Source of the DNA: Elusimicrobia bacterium RIFCSPLOWO2_01_FULL_54_10
Lineage (GTDB): Bacteria; Elusimicrobiota; Elusimicrobia; 2-02-FULL-39-32
Length of the DNA stretch: 11,657 nucleotides
NCBI GenBank assembly: GCA_001799975.1
Contig: MGUQ01000011.1
Location: 1-11,657 of the forward strand
Direction: 5' to 3'
Within the stretch, counting starts at the first letter, position 1. Each line of letters starts with the position of its first letter. Made by a program: the position numbers and the translations under genes. A model generated the notes under the pieces. That model searched no databases, had not been told where the DNA came from, and saw nothing but the letters and a program-made list of their open reading frames with translations. Positions 1 to 7,212 of this stretch are shown piece after piece.

Positions 1-1926
1 GGAAACAATCGCACCGGCCAAAAACCCGCCCAGAGCCGCCACACCGAGGGAAAAAGCGATGAGGATGGGCGAGAAAATGGCCAGGATGGCTGGGCCTAGC
101 AGTTCTTTCTGAGCCATGGCTGTCACAATGGCCACACAGCGGGCATAATCGGGCTTTTCGTCCCCCTGTAAAATTCCTGGGTGCTCCCGGAACTGGCGCC
201 GAACTTCCTCAACCACGCCGAACGCGGCCCGGCCCACCGCCTTGATGGCAAAGGCTGAAAACAAATAGGGAACTGCCGCGCCAAGGAGAAGCCCCACAAA
301 GACCTTGGGCATGTTCACCTGAATGCCGATTTCCACCAGTTTGGCCTCATCAATGAATGAACGGAAAAGCGCGATGGCCGCCAGCACCGCCGTGGCGATG
401 GCCAGGCCTTTTGTGAGCGCCTTGGTGGTATTGCCTATGGCGTCCATCCAGGCGAGGGTGCGGGAGGCTTCTTCTTCCTGCTCAATGCCGGACATCTCAA
501 AAATCCCGTGCGCGTTGTCCGTAATGGGGCCGTAAGTGTCCATGGCAAGAATGTACCCTGTCGTTGTGAGGAGACCCAAGCCGCCGAGAGCGATGCCGTA
601 AGCGGCCAGGGCGGGCTCTCCGGGGAAAATGAGATAAGAGGCGATGATGGTAGCTCCAATCGTGACCACGGCCCAGACGGTGGATTCCATGCCTTCGGCG
701 ATACCTGAGAGAATTGTTGTGGCCGCGCCGGTTTTGGTGGCCGTGGCAGTTTCCGTCACAGGGCCTTTTTCAGGGTGCGTATAATAATTGGTGATCCAAA
801 GCGTTACAATGGAGAGCACAATGCCTGTTGTGGTCGCCCAGAAAAAACGCCAATCGGGCATTCCAGTGATGGGATCCTTCACATAAAACATGGTCACCAC
901 GACAAAGCCGGCCACGCTGGAGAGGGCCGAAACCCAGTAACCGAGGTTGATGGGCTTCATGGGGTCTTTCATTCCGGTTCCTTCTTTCACCCGAACCGCC
1001 AGAACGCCCAGAATGGATGAGAATACGCCCACAGCCCGCAGAAGAAGCGGATAAAAAATCAGGGTCAGGGCAAACCCGGAGGCGTGAACGCCGTAATGCG
1101 CGTTAAACCCCGGGTCCATCAACGCTGCCGCGGCAAGGATGATGGCGGCCACAAGCGTCACTTCATAAGATTCAAAAACATCCGCGGCCATGCCCGCGCA
1201 GTCGCCCACATTGTCGCCCACGTTGTCGGCGATAGTCGCCGCGTTACGAGGGTCATCTTCGGGAATTCCCACTTCAACTTTCCCCACCAGGTCTCCCCCC
1301 ACGTCCGCCGCCTTGGTGAAAATGCCTCCGCCCACGCGCATGAAAAGCGCGGCCAGAGAGCCGCCAAATCCAAAGCCCACCAACACCTTTGTGGCATGTT
1401 CGCGGAAAATAATGAAGATGATGGTGGCCCCAAGCAGACCGAATCCTACGGTGAACATGCCGGAAACCGCTCCCGCGCGGAAAGCCATCTCCATGGCGGC
1501 CTTAAAGCTTTTCAAGGCCGCGTTGGCACTGCGCACATTGCCTTTCACCGCCAGCCACATGCCCACAAAGCCGGCGCCGTAGGACGCTGCTACGCCCATC
1601 AAGAATGAAAGCGAAATGCCAAGCGGAATCCATTTAAGCTGAGGATCATGGGCAAACATCCTGTGATACATCACATACAGGCCGATGGAGATGGGGATGA
1701 CAAACCAAATCATGGTGCGCACCTGTTTCCAAAGATATGCCATTGCCCCTTCCTCAATGGCCTTGGCCACTTCCACCATTTTGGGGGATCCGGGATCTGC
1801 CCTCAAAACCGCCCAGCAGAGGTATGAACCGTAAAGGAGGGCAACAAAGGACGATCCCAGAACGATCCAGAGGATATTCCATTCGACGGCGCCGAGTGCG
1901 GGAAGTGTTATTTGGGCTTCAGACAT
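1..1926 (-). CDS. hppA: Membrane-bound proton-pumping pyrophosphatase, K+-independent type (3' end outside window)
   Basis: Integral membrane enzyme that couples hydrolysis of pyrophosphate to ion export; 642 codons are visible and the C-terminus is cut off by the window edge (family usually about 660-700 residues or more). The frame is open from ATG at 1926 to position 1. Substrate and Mg-binding signatures are present: DVGGDLVGK (residues 208-216), IPEDDPRN (221-228), DNVGDNVGDCAGMAAD (234-249) and the second-half motif ITDNAHG (468-474). The segment GNTTKALT (498-505) has Lys502 and Thr505 where K+-dependent enzymes have Ala; in the Carboxydothermus enzyme the A460K change at this site removes K+ dependence. 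By family rule this predicts a K+-independent H+ pump. Many hydrophobic helices are visible. The final conserved motif block lies beyond the window. It follows the HAMP gene by 25 bp but has its own -10 element and no Shine-Dalgarno, so it may be transcribed as a leaderless mRNA. Confidence 0.97.
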   Translation of the reverse strand, partial: MSEAQITLPALGAVEWNILWIVLGSSFVALLYGSYLCWAVLRADPGSPKMVEVAKAIEEGAMAYLWKQVRTMIWFVIPISIGLYVMYHRMFAHDPQLKWIPLGISLSFLMGVAASYGAGFVGMWLAVKGNVRSANAALKSFKAAMEMAFRAGAVSGMFTVGFGLLGATIIFIIFREHATKVLVGFGFGGSLAALFMRVGGGIFTKAADVGGDLVGKVEVGIPEDDPRNAATIADNVGDNVGDCAGMAADVFESYEVTLVAAIILAAAALMDPGFNAHYGVHASGFALTLIFYPLLLRAVGVFSSILGVLAVRVKEGTGMKDPMKPINLGYWVSALSSVAGFVVVTMFYVKDPITGMPDWRFFWATTTGIVLSIVTLWITNYYTHPEKGPVTETATATKTGAATTILSGIAEGMESTVWAVVTIGATIIASYLIFPGEPALAAYGIALGGLGLLTTTGYILAMDTYGPITDNAHGIFEMSGIEQEEEASRTLAWMDAIGNTTKALTKGLAIATAVLAAIALFRSFIDEAKLVEIGIQVNMPKVFVGLLLGAAVPYLFSAFAIKAVGRAAFGVVEEVRRQFREHPGILQGDEKPDYARCVAIVTAMAQKELLGPAILAIFSPILIAFSLGVAALGGFLAGAIVS

Positions 1927-1935
1927 TGGGGTGAG

Positions 1936-1944
1936 ATTTTAGCA
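1936..1944 (-). promoter_or_regulatory. Extended -10 element (TGCTAAAAT) just before hppA
   Basis: On the minus strand TGC-TAAAAT ends 9 nt before the hppA ATG. The TG extension can compensate for a weak -35, and only about 3/6 matches to TTGACA are found at 16-18 nt spacing. Transcription would start within a few bases of the ATG. The bases in between (CTCACCCCA) contain no Shine-Dalgarno. The gltA start has the same GCTAAAAT block at almost the same distance. Confidence 0.5.
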
Positions 1945-1951
1945 AATTTAT

Positions 1952-2539
1952 CTATAACTTGAAATCGGAGGCGATGTGGCGGACCTCGATAAGCACATCG
2001 CCAATCAGCTGGGCGGCATCTTCGGGCGTGAGCACCTTTTTCTCAAGCTTGTCCGCAATTTCGACGAGCTTTTGTGCAATCCGGTCGGACAAATGCTTCT
2101 CTTTCAGCAGTTTTTGCCGCAGGTGCTCGATCATGATATTGATGTTCTCCGCGGTATCAAATAGCTCGTCTCCGGCGCGCAAATTGGCTTTTACGGTCAG
2201 GTCGCCCCCGGCAATGGCTTCGGCCACTTTTTCCAGGCGAAAAATGGGACCCGCAAACTTGTGAGATATGAACACGGCCGCCACCAGCACCACAAAGAAA
2301 TAAATGGGAAGATGGATGGCCAAGAGGCGCGCGGAGCCCTTCATGACGGCCAGCAGGCCTTCGCTTCCGAGCTGGTTTCCATAAACTTTTCCCATGATGT
2401 AGTACAAATCCAGGGTCACGATGGTGACCGTCATGAGCACCGCCGCAAAAACCAGAAGAACATACTTCATCTGGAGCGAACGCTTGATGACGATGATTCG
2501 CCGGCGGATGGTGGAGGGCGCGGGGCCCGGGGGGGTCAT
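1952..2539 (-). CDS. Small membrane protein with a HAMP domain and no output domain
   Basis: 195 residues. A basic N-terminal stretch (IRRRIIVIKR, 11-20) precedes a first membrane helix (about 25-49). A short extracytoplasmic loop of about 24 residues leads to a second helix (about 74-92), then a HAMP domain (about 93-145) opening with the conserved Ala-Gly-Pro (P98) and carrying the DELFDTAENINIM segment. A charged, probably coiled-coil tail (about 140-170) ends the protein. There is no histidine kinase, methyl-accepting or cyclase domain, so the role is unknown; HAMP modules usually pass signals across the membrane. Similar small HAMP proteins with this RRR-x-VIK start are, from memory, common in candidate phyla such as Omnitrophota. 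ATG at 2539 lies 4 nt after the gltA stop, so translation is probably coupled to gltA; no clear Shine-Dalgarno precedes it. Met24 is an alternative start but would remove the basic segment before helix 1. Confidence 0.8.
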   Translation of the reverse strand: MTPPGPAPSTIRRRIIVIKRSLQMKYVLLVFAAVLMTVTIVTLDLYYIMGKVYGNQLGSEGLLAVMKGSARLLAIHLPIYFFVVLVAAVFISHKFAGPIFRLEKVAEAIAGGDLTVKANLRAGDELFDTAENINIMIEHLRQKLLKEKHLSDRIAQKLVEIADKLEKKVLTPEDAAQLIGDVLIEVRHIASDFKL

Positions 2540-2543
2540 GAGA

Positions 2544-3692
2544 CTATCGTTTGTCGATGGGAACTAAAGCCAGGTCCATGTCCCCGGTGTAGTTGGCGCG
2601 GGGGCGCAGAAGGCGGTTGTCGGAAATCTGCTCCAGATAATGGGCGGAATAGCCCGCGATCCGGCTCATCAAAAACATGGGCGTGAACAGCGCGGGTGGA
2701 ATGCCGATGCAATACAGAACCGTGGCGGAATAAAAATCCACGTTGGAAGGAAGTTTTTTTGCCGGGGCTACAATCTCTTCGATGCGCTCCGACATGCGGT
2801 AGAGCTTTCCGTTGCCGGTTTTCTCGCAGACTTTCTTGGAGAATTCCTTCAAAATGGGCGAGCGGGGGTCTTTCACCTTATACACCCGGTGGCCAAAACC
2901 CATGATTTTCTTCTTCTGCTCAAAAGCGGTTTGAATCCAGGAATCCACCTTGGATTCATCGTTGATTTCCAGGAGCATCTTGATGACCTGCTCGTTCGCC
3001 CCGCCGTGAAGCGGCCCCTTGAGCGCGCCGATAGCAGAGGTGATGGCGGAATAAAAATCAGAAAGCGTGGAAGCGGTGACGCGCGCGGTGAAAGTGGAAG
3101 CGTTCAGCTCATGGTCTGCCAAGAGCACCAAATAAAGGTCCAGACCCTGGGCAAAAAGAGGGTCCGCGTCCTTGCCGGAGAGCATATACAGAAAATTGGC
3201 GGCATGAGACAGGTTCTTCTTGGGCTCGATGGGTTTTTCGCCGTTGCAGATCCTCTGCCAGGCGGCAATCACGGTGGGCAGCTGGGCAATCATTTTGACG
3301 GCTTTGTCCCTGCAGGAAGCTTCGTCCACGGCTTCCGCCTTGAGATCAAAAAACGACAGGGCCGAAACAAGCGTGCGCAAAACAGCCATCGAGTGGGCGG
3401 TTTTTGGAATGGTGGTCATGCGCTCAACAAACTTGGGCTCCAGGCCCCGCTGAGACGCCAGCGTTGCAGAAAACTCCGTCAACTGAGATTTATTCGGGAG
3501 CTTTTTGAAAATCAGGAGATAGGCCACTTCCTCAAAAGACGTATTGTGGGCGAGATCATCGATGGAATAGCCGCGGTAAATGAGGCGGGAACGAGGCCCG
3601 TCAATGAAACAGACGGAAGAATCTCCGGCAATAACATCTTCCAGTCCGGAATTGGCGGGATCCACAGGTTTTTTGACAGTCAGTTCGCTCAT
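2544..3692 (-). CDS. gltA: Citrate synthase
   Basis: Condenses acetyl-CoA with oxaloacetate to citrate in the cytoplasm, the entry step of the TCA cycle. The 382-residue length fits the short bacterial type of citrate or 2-methylcitrate synthase. Catalytic residues expected for the family are visible: His229 in GPLHGGANEQV, His268 in GFGHRVYK and Asp319 in NVDFYSATVL. Also present are LLADHELNAST around His194 and the substrate-binding Arg365 in RPRANYTG. The N-terminus (GDSSVCFIDG, LIYRGYSIDDLA) is typical. It lies directly downstream of korB, in the same direction, with its own promoter overlapping the korB stop. No Shine-Dalgarno is present: the bases before ATG are ACCCTCCC, and a -10 box ends 10 nt upstream, suggesting a leaderless mRNA. 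2-Methylcitrate synthase cannot be excluded by sequence reading, but no prp genes are nearby. The HAMP gene follows after 4 nt. Confidence 0.95.
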   Translation of the reverse strand: MSELTVKKPVDPANSGLEDVIAGDSSVCFIDGPRSRLIYRGYSIDDLAHNTSFEEVAYLLIFKKLPNKSQLTEFSATLASQRGLEPKFVERMTTIPKTAHSMAVLRTLVSALSFFDLKAEAVDEASCRDKAVKMIAQLPTVIAAWQRICNGEKPIEPKKNLSHAANFLYMLSGKDADPLFAQGLDLYLVLLADHELNASTFTARVTASTLSDFYSAITSAIGALKGPLHGGANEQVIKMLLEINDESKVDSWIQTAFEQKKKIMGFGHRVYKVKDPRSPILKEFSKKVCEKTGNGKLYRMSERIEEIVAPAKKLPSNVDFYSATVLYCIGIPPALFTPMFLMSRIAGYSAHYLEQISDNRLLRPRANYTGDMDLALVPIDKR

Positions 3693-3702
3693 GGGAGGGT
3701 AT

Positions 3703-3731
3703 ATTTTAGCGAACTTTGAGCGAGATGTCTA
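3703..3731 (-). promoter_or_regulatory. gltA promoter: TAGACA, 17 nt, TAAAAT
   Basis: On the minus strand TAGACA (3731-3726, 5/6 match to the -35 consensus) is followed by 17 nt and TAAAAT (3708-3703, 5/6 match to -10). The TAG of the -35 box is the korB stop codon. The -10 box ends 10 nt before the gltA ATG at 3692, so the transcript would start 0-6 nt before the start codon. This allows gltA to be expressed apart from korAB. Confidence 0.65.
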
Positions 3732-4601
3732 GACGAACTGTTCGAGAAGTTTTTCGGTGCTGCCTTTGCCCTTGCGGGCCTGCACGGCAACGGAGAGTTT
3801 TGCGCTCTGCTCCGTCATTTCGGTGCGGGAAGATTTGAAGAAAGTGCCGAGATAAACCTTGCCGGGAGTCTGCCACAAGTCCAGGGCGGCTTTCTTGTTG
3901 GTCACGTCGTGCTCTTTGGGAATTTCCACCACGCGCTCGCGGTAGAATTTATAGGTGTCGTTAAAAACCGTGCAGGGACTGATGCTGTGGACAAAAGAAA
4001 ATCCTTTGTGCTGGATGGCTTTGACAAAGAGATCCGTCATGGCGTCGATGTGGCCGGAATAGGCTCGGGCAACAAACGAAACGTCATAAGCCAGCGAGAG
4101 AGCCACCGGGTTCAAGTTCTCATCCTGCACGCCGTAGGGCAGCGCTTTGAGCGTGAAATTGGGCGCCGTGGTGGGAGATCCCTGGCCTTTGGTCAGGCCG
4201 TAAACCGAGTTGTCCATCATGATGTAGGTGATGTCCACATTCCTGCGCGCCGCGTGCGGAAAATGCCCGCCGCCGATGGCCAGCCCGTCGCCGTCGCCCC
4301 CCACCGCAATGACGGTGAGTTTGGGATTAGCCAGCTTGACTCCCGTGGCCGTGGGCAGGACGCGGCCATGCACGCCGTGGAAACCGTAGAAATTGGTGAA
4401 AATGGGCAGGCGGCCGGAGCAGCCGATGCCGGAAACCAGCACGGTGTTTTTTAAGTCCAAATCCAGAATGAGCGCAGCGCGGTACACGGCCGAAAGCACG
4501 CCGAAATCGCCGCAGCCCGGGCACCAGATGGGCGCCACATTGCTTTTAATGTCAGCCGTCGACTTTACGTTTACATTGGATGATGTTTGAATTTCTGGCA
4601 T
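3729..4601 (-). CDS. korB: 2-Oxoacid:ferredoxin oxidoreductase, beta subunit (probably 2-oxoglutarate)
   Basis: Thiamine diphosphate and [4Fe-4S]-binding subunit of the enzyme interconverting a 2-oxoacid plus CoA with an acyl-CoA plus CO2, using ferredoxin. 290 residues. The TPP/Mg motif GDG is at 102-104 and closes at DN (130-131). Four cysteines, C27, C30 (WCPGCGD), C61 (GIGCSGR) and C210 (SPC), have nearly the spacing of the cluster ligands in the Sulfolobus enzyme (C12, C15, C46, C197). NSVYGLTKGQGSPTT (131-145) is the usual cofactor-proximal loop. It starts 10 nt after the korA stop with a good Shine-Dalgarno (AGAGGA at 4611-4606, 4 nt before ATG), so it is co-transcribed with korA. Substrate is inferred from the fused type of the alpha partner and the adjacent citrate synthase; pyruvate or another 2-oxoacid remains possible. 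No separate delta (2x[4Fe-4S]) subunit is present. Confidence 0.93.
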   Translation of the reverse strand: MPEIQTSSNVNVKSTADIKSNVAPIWCPGCGDFGVLSAVYRAALILDLDLKNTVLVSGIGCSGRLPIFTNFYGFHGVHGRVLPTATGVKLANPKLTVIAVGGDGDGLAIGGGHFPHAARRNVDITYIMMDNSVYGLTKGQGSPTTAPNFTLKALPYGVQDENLNPVALSLAYDVSFVARAYSGHIDAMTDLFVKAIQHKGFSFVHSISPCTVFNDTYKFYRERVVEIPKEHDVTNKKAALDLWQTPGKVYLGTFFKSSRTEMTEQSAKLSVAVQARKGKGSTEKLLEQFV

Positions 4602-4611
4602 AAAATCCTCT

Positions 4612-6336
4612 TTATGATTGCGAGATCACTTCTTCAATCTTGTTATAGATTTCTTCCGGAGAAAACGGCACGCCCGCGCACTTGTTCAACGGAATGGTGG
4701 GCACCATGTATTTGGCGCGGATGATTTGGTTCAGCTGACCCGTGTAGTTGATCTCCGGGATCATCACATGCTCCACGGAATTCAAGAAATGGCGGATTTC
4801 TTCGTCGGGCAGAGGGTGGAGCATCTTTAACTGGAGAGCGGCCACTTCATATCCGGCCTTGTTGGCGGTTCGGATGGCCTGCTCGATGGGACCCTCCGTT
4901 GAGCCCCAGGAGATGATCCCCAGCTTGGCGTGTTCATCCCCGAAACGGCGGGTGAAGCCTTTTTCCCGCGAAATGTATTCCAGCTTCTTGTGGCGCTTCT
5001 GCATCATCCGGAAATGGTTGGCAGGCGTGTAATTGGGATCGCCGTTTTCATTGTGCTCCAGGCCCGTGGCCACATAGGTGGACGCGTGGCGGCCGGGAAT
5101 GGCCACAGGGCTCACGCCGTTTTCCGTGAGTTTATAGCGCATATAGCTTTCTTCCTTGGCGGAAGGCATGATGCGGTCCCAGATTTCAATGGCGGAAAGT
5201 TTTGGCGCGGTAAAAGTCTGGGTGCGCTGGGAAAGGGATTGGTCCGAGAGAAAGATGACGGGAATCTGATACTTTTCTGCGATGTTGAAGGCCTTGATGA
5301 TGCCGAAAAAACAGTCTTTCACGTTTGAAGGCGCCATCACCACGCGCGGAGCTTCCCCGTGGCCGCCGAAAATGGCCTGGTTCAAATCTGACTGCTCCGT
5401 TTTGGTGGGCAGGCCGGTGGACGGCCCGCCTCGCTGGCAGTCCACAATCACGAGCGGCAGTTCCGTCATGGACGCAAGGCCCAGAGCTTCCATCATGAGG
5501 GAAAAACCGGGGCCGGAAGTGGCCGTCATGGCCTTGGCTCCGGCAAAAGAAGCACCGATGCAGGACGTGATGGCCGCGATTTCGTCTTCCGTCTGGATGG
5601 CGAAGCCGTCGTAGCGGGGCATTTCTTTTTCCATGAATTCCAAAATTTCAGAGGCGGGAGTGATGGGATAGCCCGCATAATAGCGGCAGCCGGCATGGAG
5701 AGCGCCCACGGCCATGGCTTCGTTTCCGGACATAATAAGCTTGCCAACCTTGAGTTCCCGCGGAGGTACTTTAAAGTCCCGGTTGGCGATGTTTTTCAAG
5801 GCCCACGCCCAACCCGCTTCAAAGGCCTTCAGGTTGGCTTCAAGCACTTTTTCCGACTTATGCTTGAATTGTTCGTGGAGCACGGACTTGACGGACTCCA
5901 TGGGCAGTCCCAGCATTTCGGCGGCGGCTCCCATGGCCACCACATTCTTGGATTTCTTGGAGCCTGCCTGGTCCTGGGCCATCGAGCTCATCGGGATGCC
6001 GTAGGACTGTTTGGTGTAATTGTCATCGGGAATAAAAGTATCGGTGTCGAACACGATCAGGCCGTCGGTTTTCAAGTCCTTGCCGTGGGTTTTGAGGGAC
6101 TCTGCGTCATAGGCGATCAGGAGGTCCAGCGTGGTGCCCTGCGCCAGGACGGGATGGTTGCCGATGCGGACCTGGAACATGGCCTGGCCGCCCTTGATTT
6201 CAGCGGGATTGGTGCGGAAAGTGAAAACGTCGTATTGGGAGCGGGCAAAGGCGATGGTGAGCATTTCCCCGGTGGAAATGACCCCCGTGGTTGTGCCGGT
6301 ATCTCCTCCCACTCGAATGGTCAAGCTATTTGGCAT
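4612..6336 (-). CDS. korA: 2-Oxoacid:ferredoxin oxidoreductase, alpha subunit with N-terminal gamma domain (probably 2-oxoglutarate)
   Basis: 574 residues combining the gamma domain (about 1-190, with RTNPAEIKGGQAMFQVRIG near 41-59) and the alpha pyrimidine-binding and transketolase-like domains (about 195-574). The diagnostic loop YPITPAS is at 223-229. EDEIAAI (250-256), TSGPGFSLMMEA (273-284) and QRGGPSTGLPTKTEQSDL (301-318) are typical of the family, and ATGLEHNENG (423-432) lies further on. It pairs with korB to bind CoA and 2-oxoacid; the fused gamma-alpha layout is commonly found in 2-oxoglutarate-type enzymes. In an anaerobe it could work oxidatively or fix CO2 reductively. ATG at 6336 is preceded by AAGGA (AGGA at 6344-6341), giving a sound start. 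Transcription likely begins from the strong promoter at 6404-6377, leaving a leader of about 34 nt. Confidence 0.94.
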   Translation of the reverse strand: MPNSLTIRVGGDTGTTTGVISTGEMLTIAFARSQYDVFTFRTNPAEIKGGQAMFQVRIGNHPVLAQGTTLDLLIAYDAESLKTHGKDLKTDGLIVFDTDTFIPDDNYTKQSYGIPMSSMAQDQAGSKKSKNVVAMGAAAEMLGLPMESVKSVLHEQFKHKSEKVLEANLKAFEAGWAWALKNIANRDFKVPPRELKVGKLIMSGNEAMAVGALHAGCRYYAGYPITPASEILEFMEKEMPRYDGFAIQTEDEIAAITSCIGASFAGAKAMTATSGPGFSLMMEALGLASMTELPLVIVDCQRGGPSTGLPTKTEQSDLNQAIFGGHGEAPRVVMAPSNVKDCFFGIIKAFNIAEKYQIPVIFLSDQSLSQRTQTFTAPKLSAIEIWDRIMPSAKEESYMRYKLTENGVSPVAIPGRHASTYVATGLEHNENGDPNYTPANHFRMMQKRHKKLEYISREKGFTRRFGDEHAKLGIISWGSTEGPIEQAIRTANKAGYEVAALQLKMLHPLPDEEIRHFLNSVEHVMIPEINYTGQLNQIIRAKYMVPTIPLNKCAGVPFSPEEIYNKIEEVISQS

Positions 6337-6376
6337 GATTTCCTTTCTTCGGCGAGTATGGCAGCCTTCTTATTCA

Positions 6377-6404
6377 ATTATAACTGTGCCGAACAAATTG
6401 TCAA
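6377..6404 (-). promoter_or_regulatory. korAB promoter: TTGACA, 16 nt, TATAAT
   Basis: Reading the minus strand, TTGACA (6404-6399) and TATAAT (6382-6377) are both perfect sigma70 hexamers separated by 16 nt. The predicted start lies near 6370, about 34 nt upstream of the korA ATG. This is the best promoter in the window and explains how korAB can be expressed independently of the nitrilase gene that ends at 6427. Confidence 0.85.
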
Positions 6405-6412
6405 GAGACAAT
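6397..6412. promoter_or_regulatory. 16-bp palindrome over the korAB -35 box (operator candidate)
   Basis: ATTGTC-AAGA-GACAAT is a perfect 6-bp inverted repeat with a 4-bp centre, and it covers the whole -35 hexamer of the korAB promoter. GTCAAG (minus strand, 6419-6414) adds a further half-site-like copy upstream. A dimeric repressor binding here would block RNA polymerase. No regulator gene is in the window, so the ligand is unknown. Confidence 0.4.
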
Positions 6413-6426
6413 ACTTGACTTTTTTG

Positions 6427-7203
6427 TCAGGTATTGAGATAAAGCTTAGCCCGACGGTCTCTGAACAGATGATTGGCCGGGGTCACATTCTTATTGAAGG
6501 CCAAGGCGGGGTCAATCGCACTCACGCAGACGGCAGCACTCCCGGAGGGGGCGGAGGCCAGAACCTTTCCCCTGGGGCTCACAATTTGCGACTTGCCTAT
6601 GAACCGAAGCCCGCGTTCCAACCCCACGCGGTTCGCGGTCACGGAAAACACCCTGTTTTCCAGGCTCCGGGTGATCATGGCCGCAGGGCCCCAGGGGAGG
6701 ACAAGGTTAGCCGGGTGGAGAACAATTTGAGCCCCTTTCAAAGCAAGCGTACGCGCGGCTTCCGGAAAAAACCAGTCAAAACAGATCATAAGCCCCACGG
6801 AAACGCCTTTCACTTTCCAGACCTGAAACCCCGTGTTGCCGGGCGAGAAATATTTTTTTTCATTCCCAAAAAGGTGGGTTTTTCTATAGAGATGGGTTTT
6901 GCGTCCGTCCACGAGAACTGCGGAATTGTAAAACTTCCCGCCGGATTTTTCCACAAAGCCCGCGGCAATGGCGCTGCCGTGTTTTAAGGAATAGTCTCTC
7001 AAGGCAGAAACTGTCGGTCCGTTCAAGGACTCGGCGACGCTTGAAACTTCCTTTTTGGACTCGTATTTATATCCTGCGGCAAAAAATTCCGGCAAAACCC
7101 ACAGATCCGCGCGCTTCCCCTGCATGAGACGGAGTGCTACGGCCAGGTTTTGCTTTACTTGAAGGATTTTTGGATTGTTCTGTACAAAACCTATTCTAAA
7201 CAA
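6427..7203 (-). CDS. Carbon-nitrogen hydrolase (nitrilase superfamily amidase)
   Basis: 258 residues, the usual length of a single-domain nitrilase-superfamily enzyme; hydrolyses a non-peptide C-N bond (amide, carbamoyl or related) in the cytoplasm. The catalytic Glu-Lys-Cys set is visible: E39 in LPEFF, K108 in YRKTHLF and C141 in MICFDWFFPE, with the extra conserved Glu at 115 (GNEKKYF). HPANLVLPWG (163-172) and ENRVFSVTANRVG (182-194) match the later family motifs. The substrate cannot be told from sequence; omega-amidase, carbamoylputrescine-amidase-like or another branch are all possible. The start appears to be TTG at 7203: the protein begins MFRIGFVQ, as in relatives, and the only upstream in-frame codons run straight into the TAG of the previous gene. 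It is the third gene of a small cluster with two 77-codon genes. Confidence 0.88.
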   Translation of the reverse strand: MFRIGFVQNNPKILQVKQNLAVALRLMQGKRADLWVLPEFFAAGYKYESKKEVSSVAESLNGPTVSALRDYSLKHGSAIAAGFVEKSGGKFYNSAVLVDGRKTHLYRKTHLFGNEKKYFSPGNTGFQVWKVKGVSVGLMICFDWFFPEAARTLALKGAQIVLHPANLVLPWGPAAMITRSLENRVFSVTANRVGLERGLRFIGKSQIVSPRGKVLASAPSGSAAVCVSAIDPALAFNKNVTPANHLFRDRRAKLYLNT

Positions 7204-7212
7204 CTCTCGACT

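Noticed and set aside
1084..1608. 174-codon open frame on the plus strand, rich in His
   Set aside because: Antisense to the conserved core of hppA; the His-rich text comes from the reverse complement of Val/Met/Gly codons.
2640..3719. 359-codon open frame on the plus strand
   Set aside because: Lies wholly antisense to citrate synthase, whose catalytic residues are all present; the translation shows no domain and has shadow-like composition.
6415..6428. TGACTTTTTTGTCA repeat after the nitrilase stop as a terminator
   Set aside because: The T-run is the loop of a 4-bp stem and not a tail after a stable hairpin; on the minus strand it is an A-run, so it would not end nitrilase transcription.
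5695..6987. 430-codon open frame on the plus strand
   Set aside because: It runs opposite to korA, the korAB promoter and the nitrilase, all well supported. The translation is rich in Gly, His and Arg with no recognisable domain, as expected for an antisense shadow of GC-rich genes.
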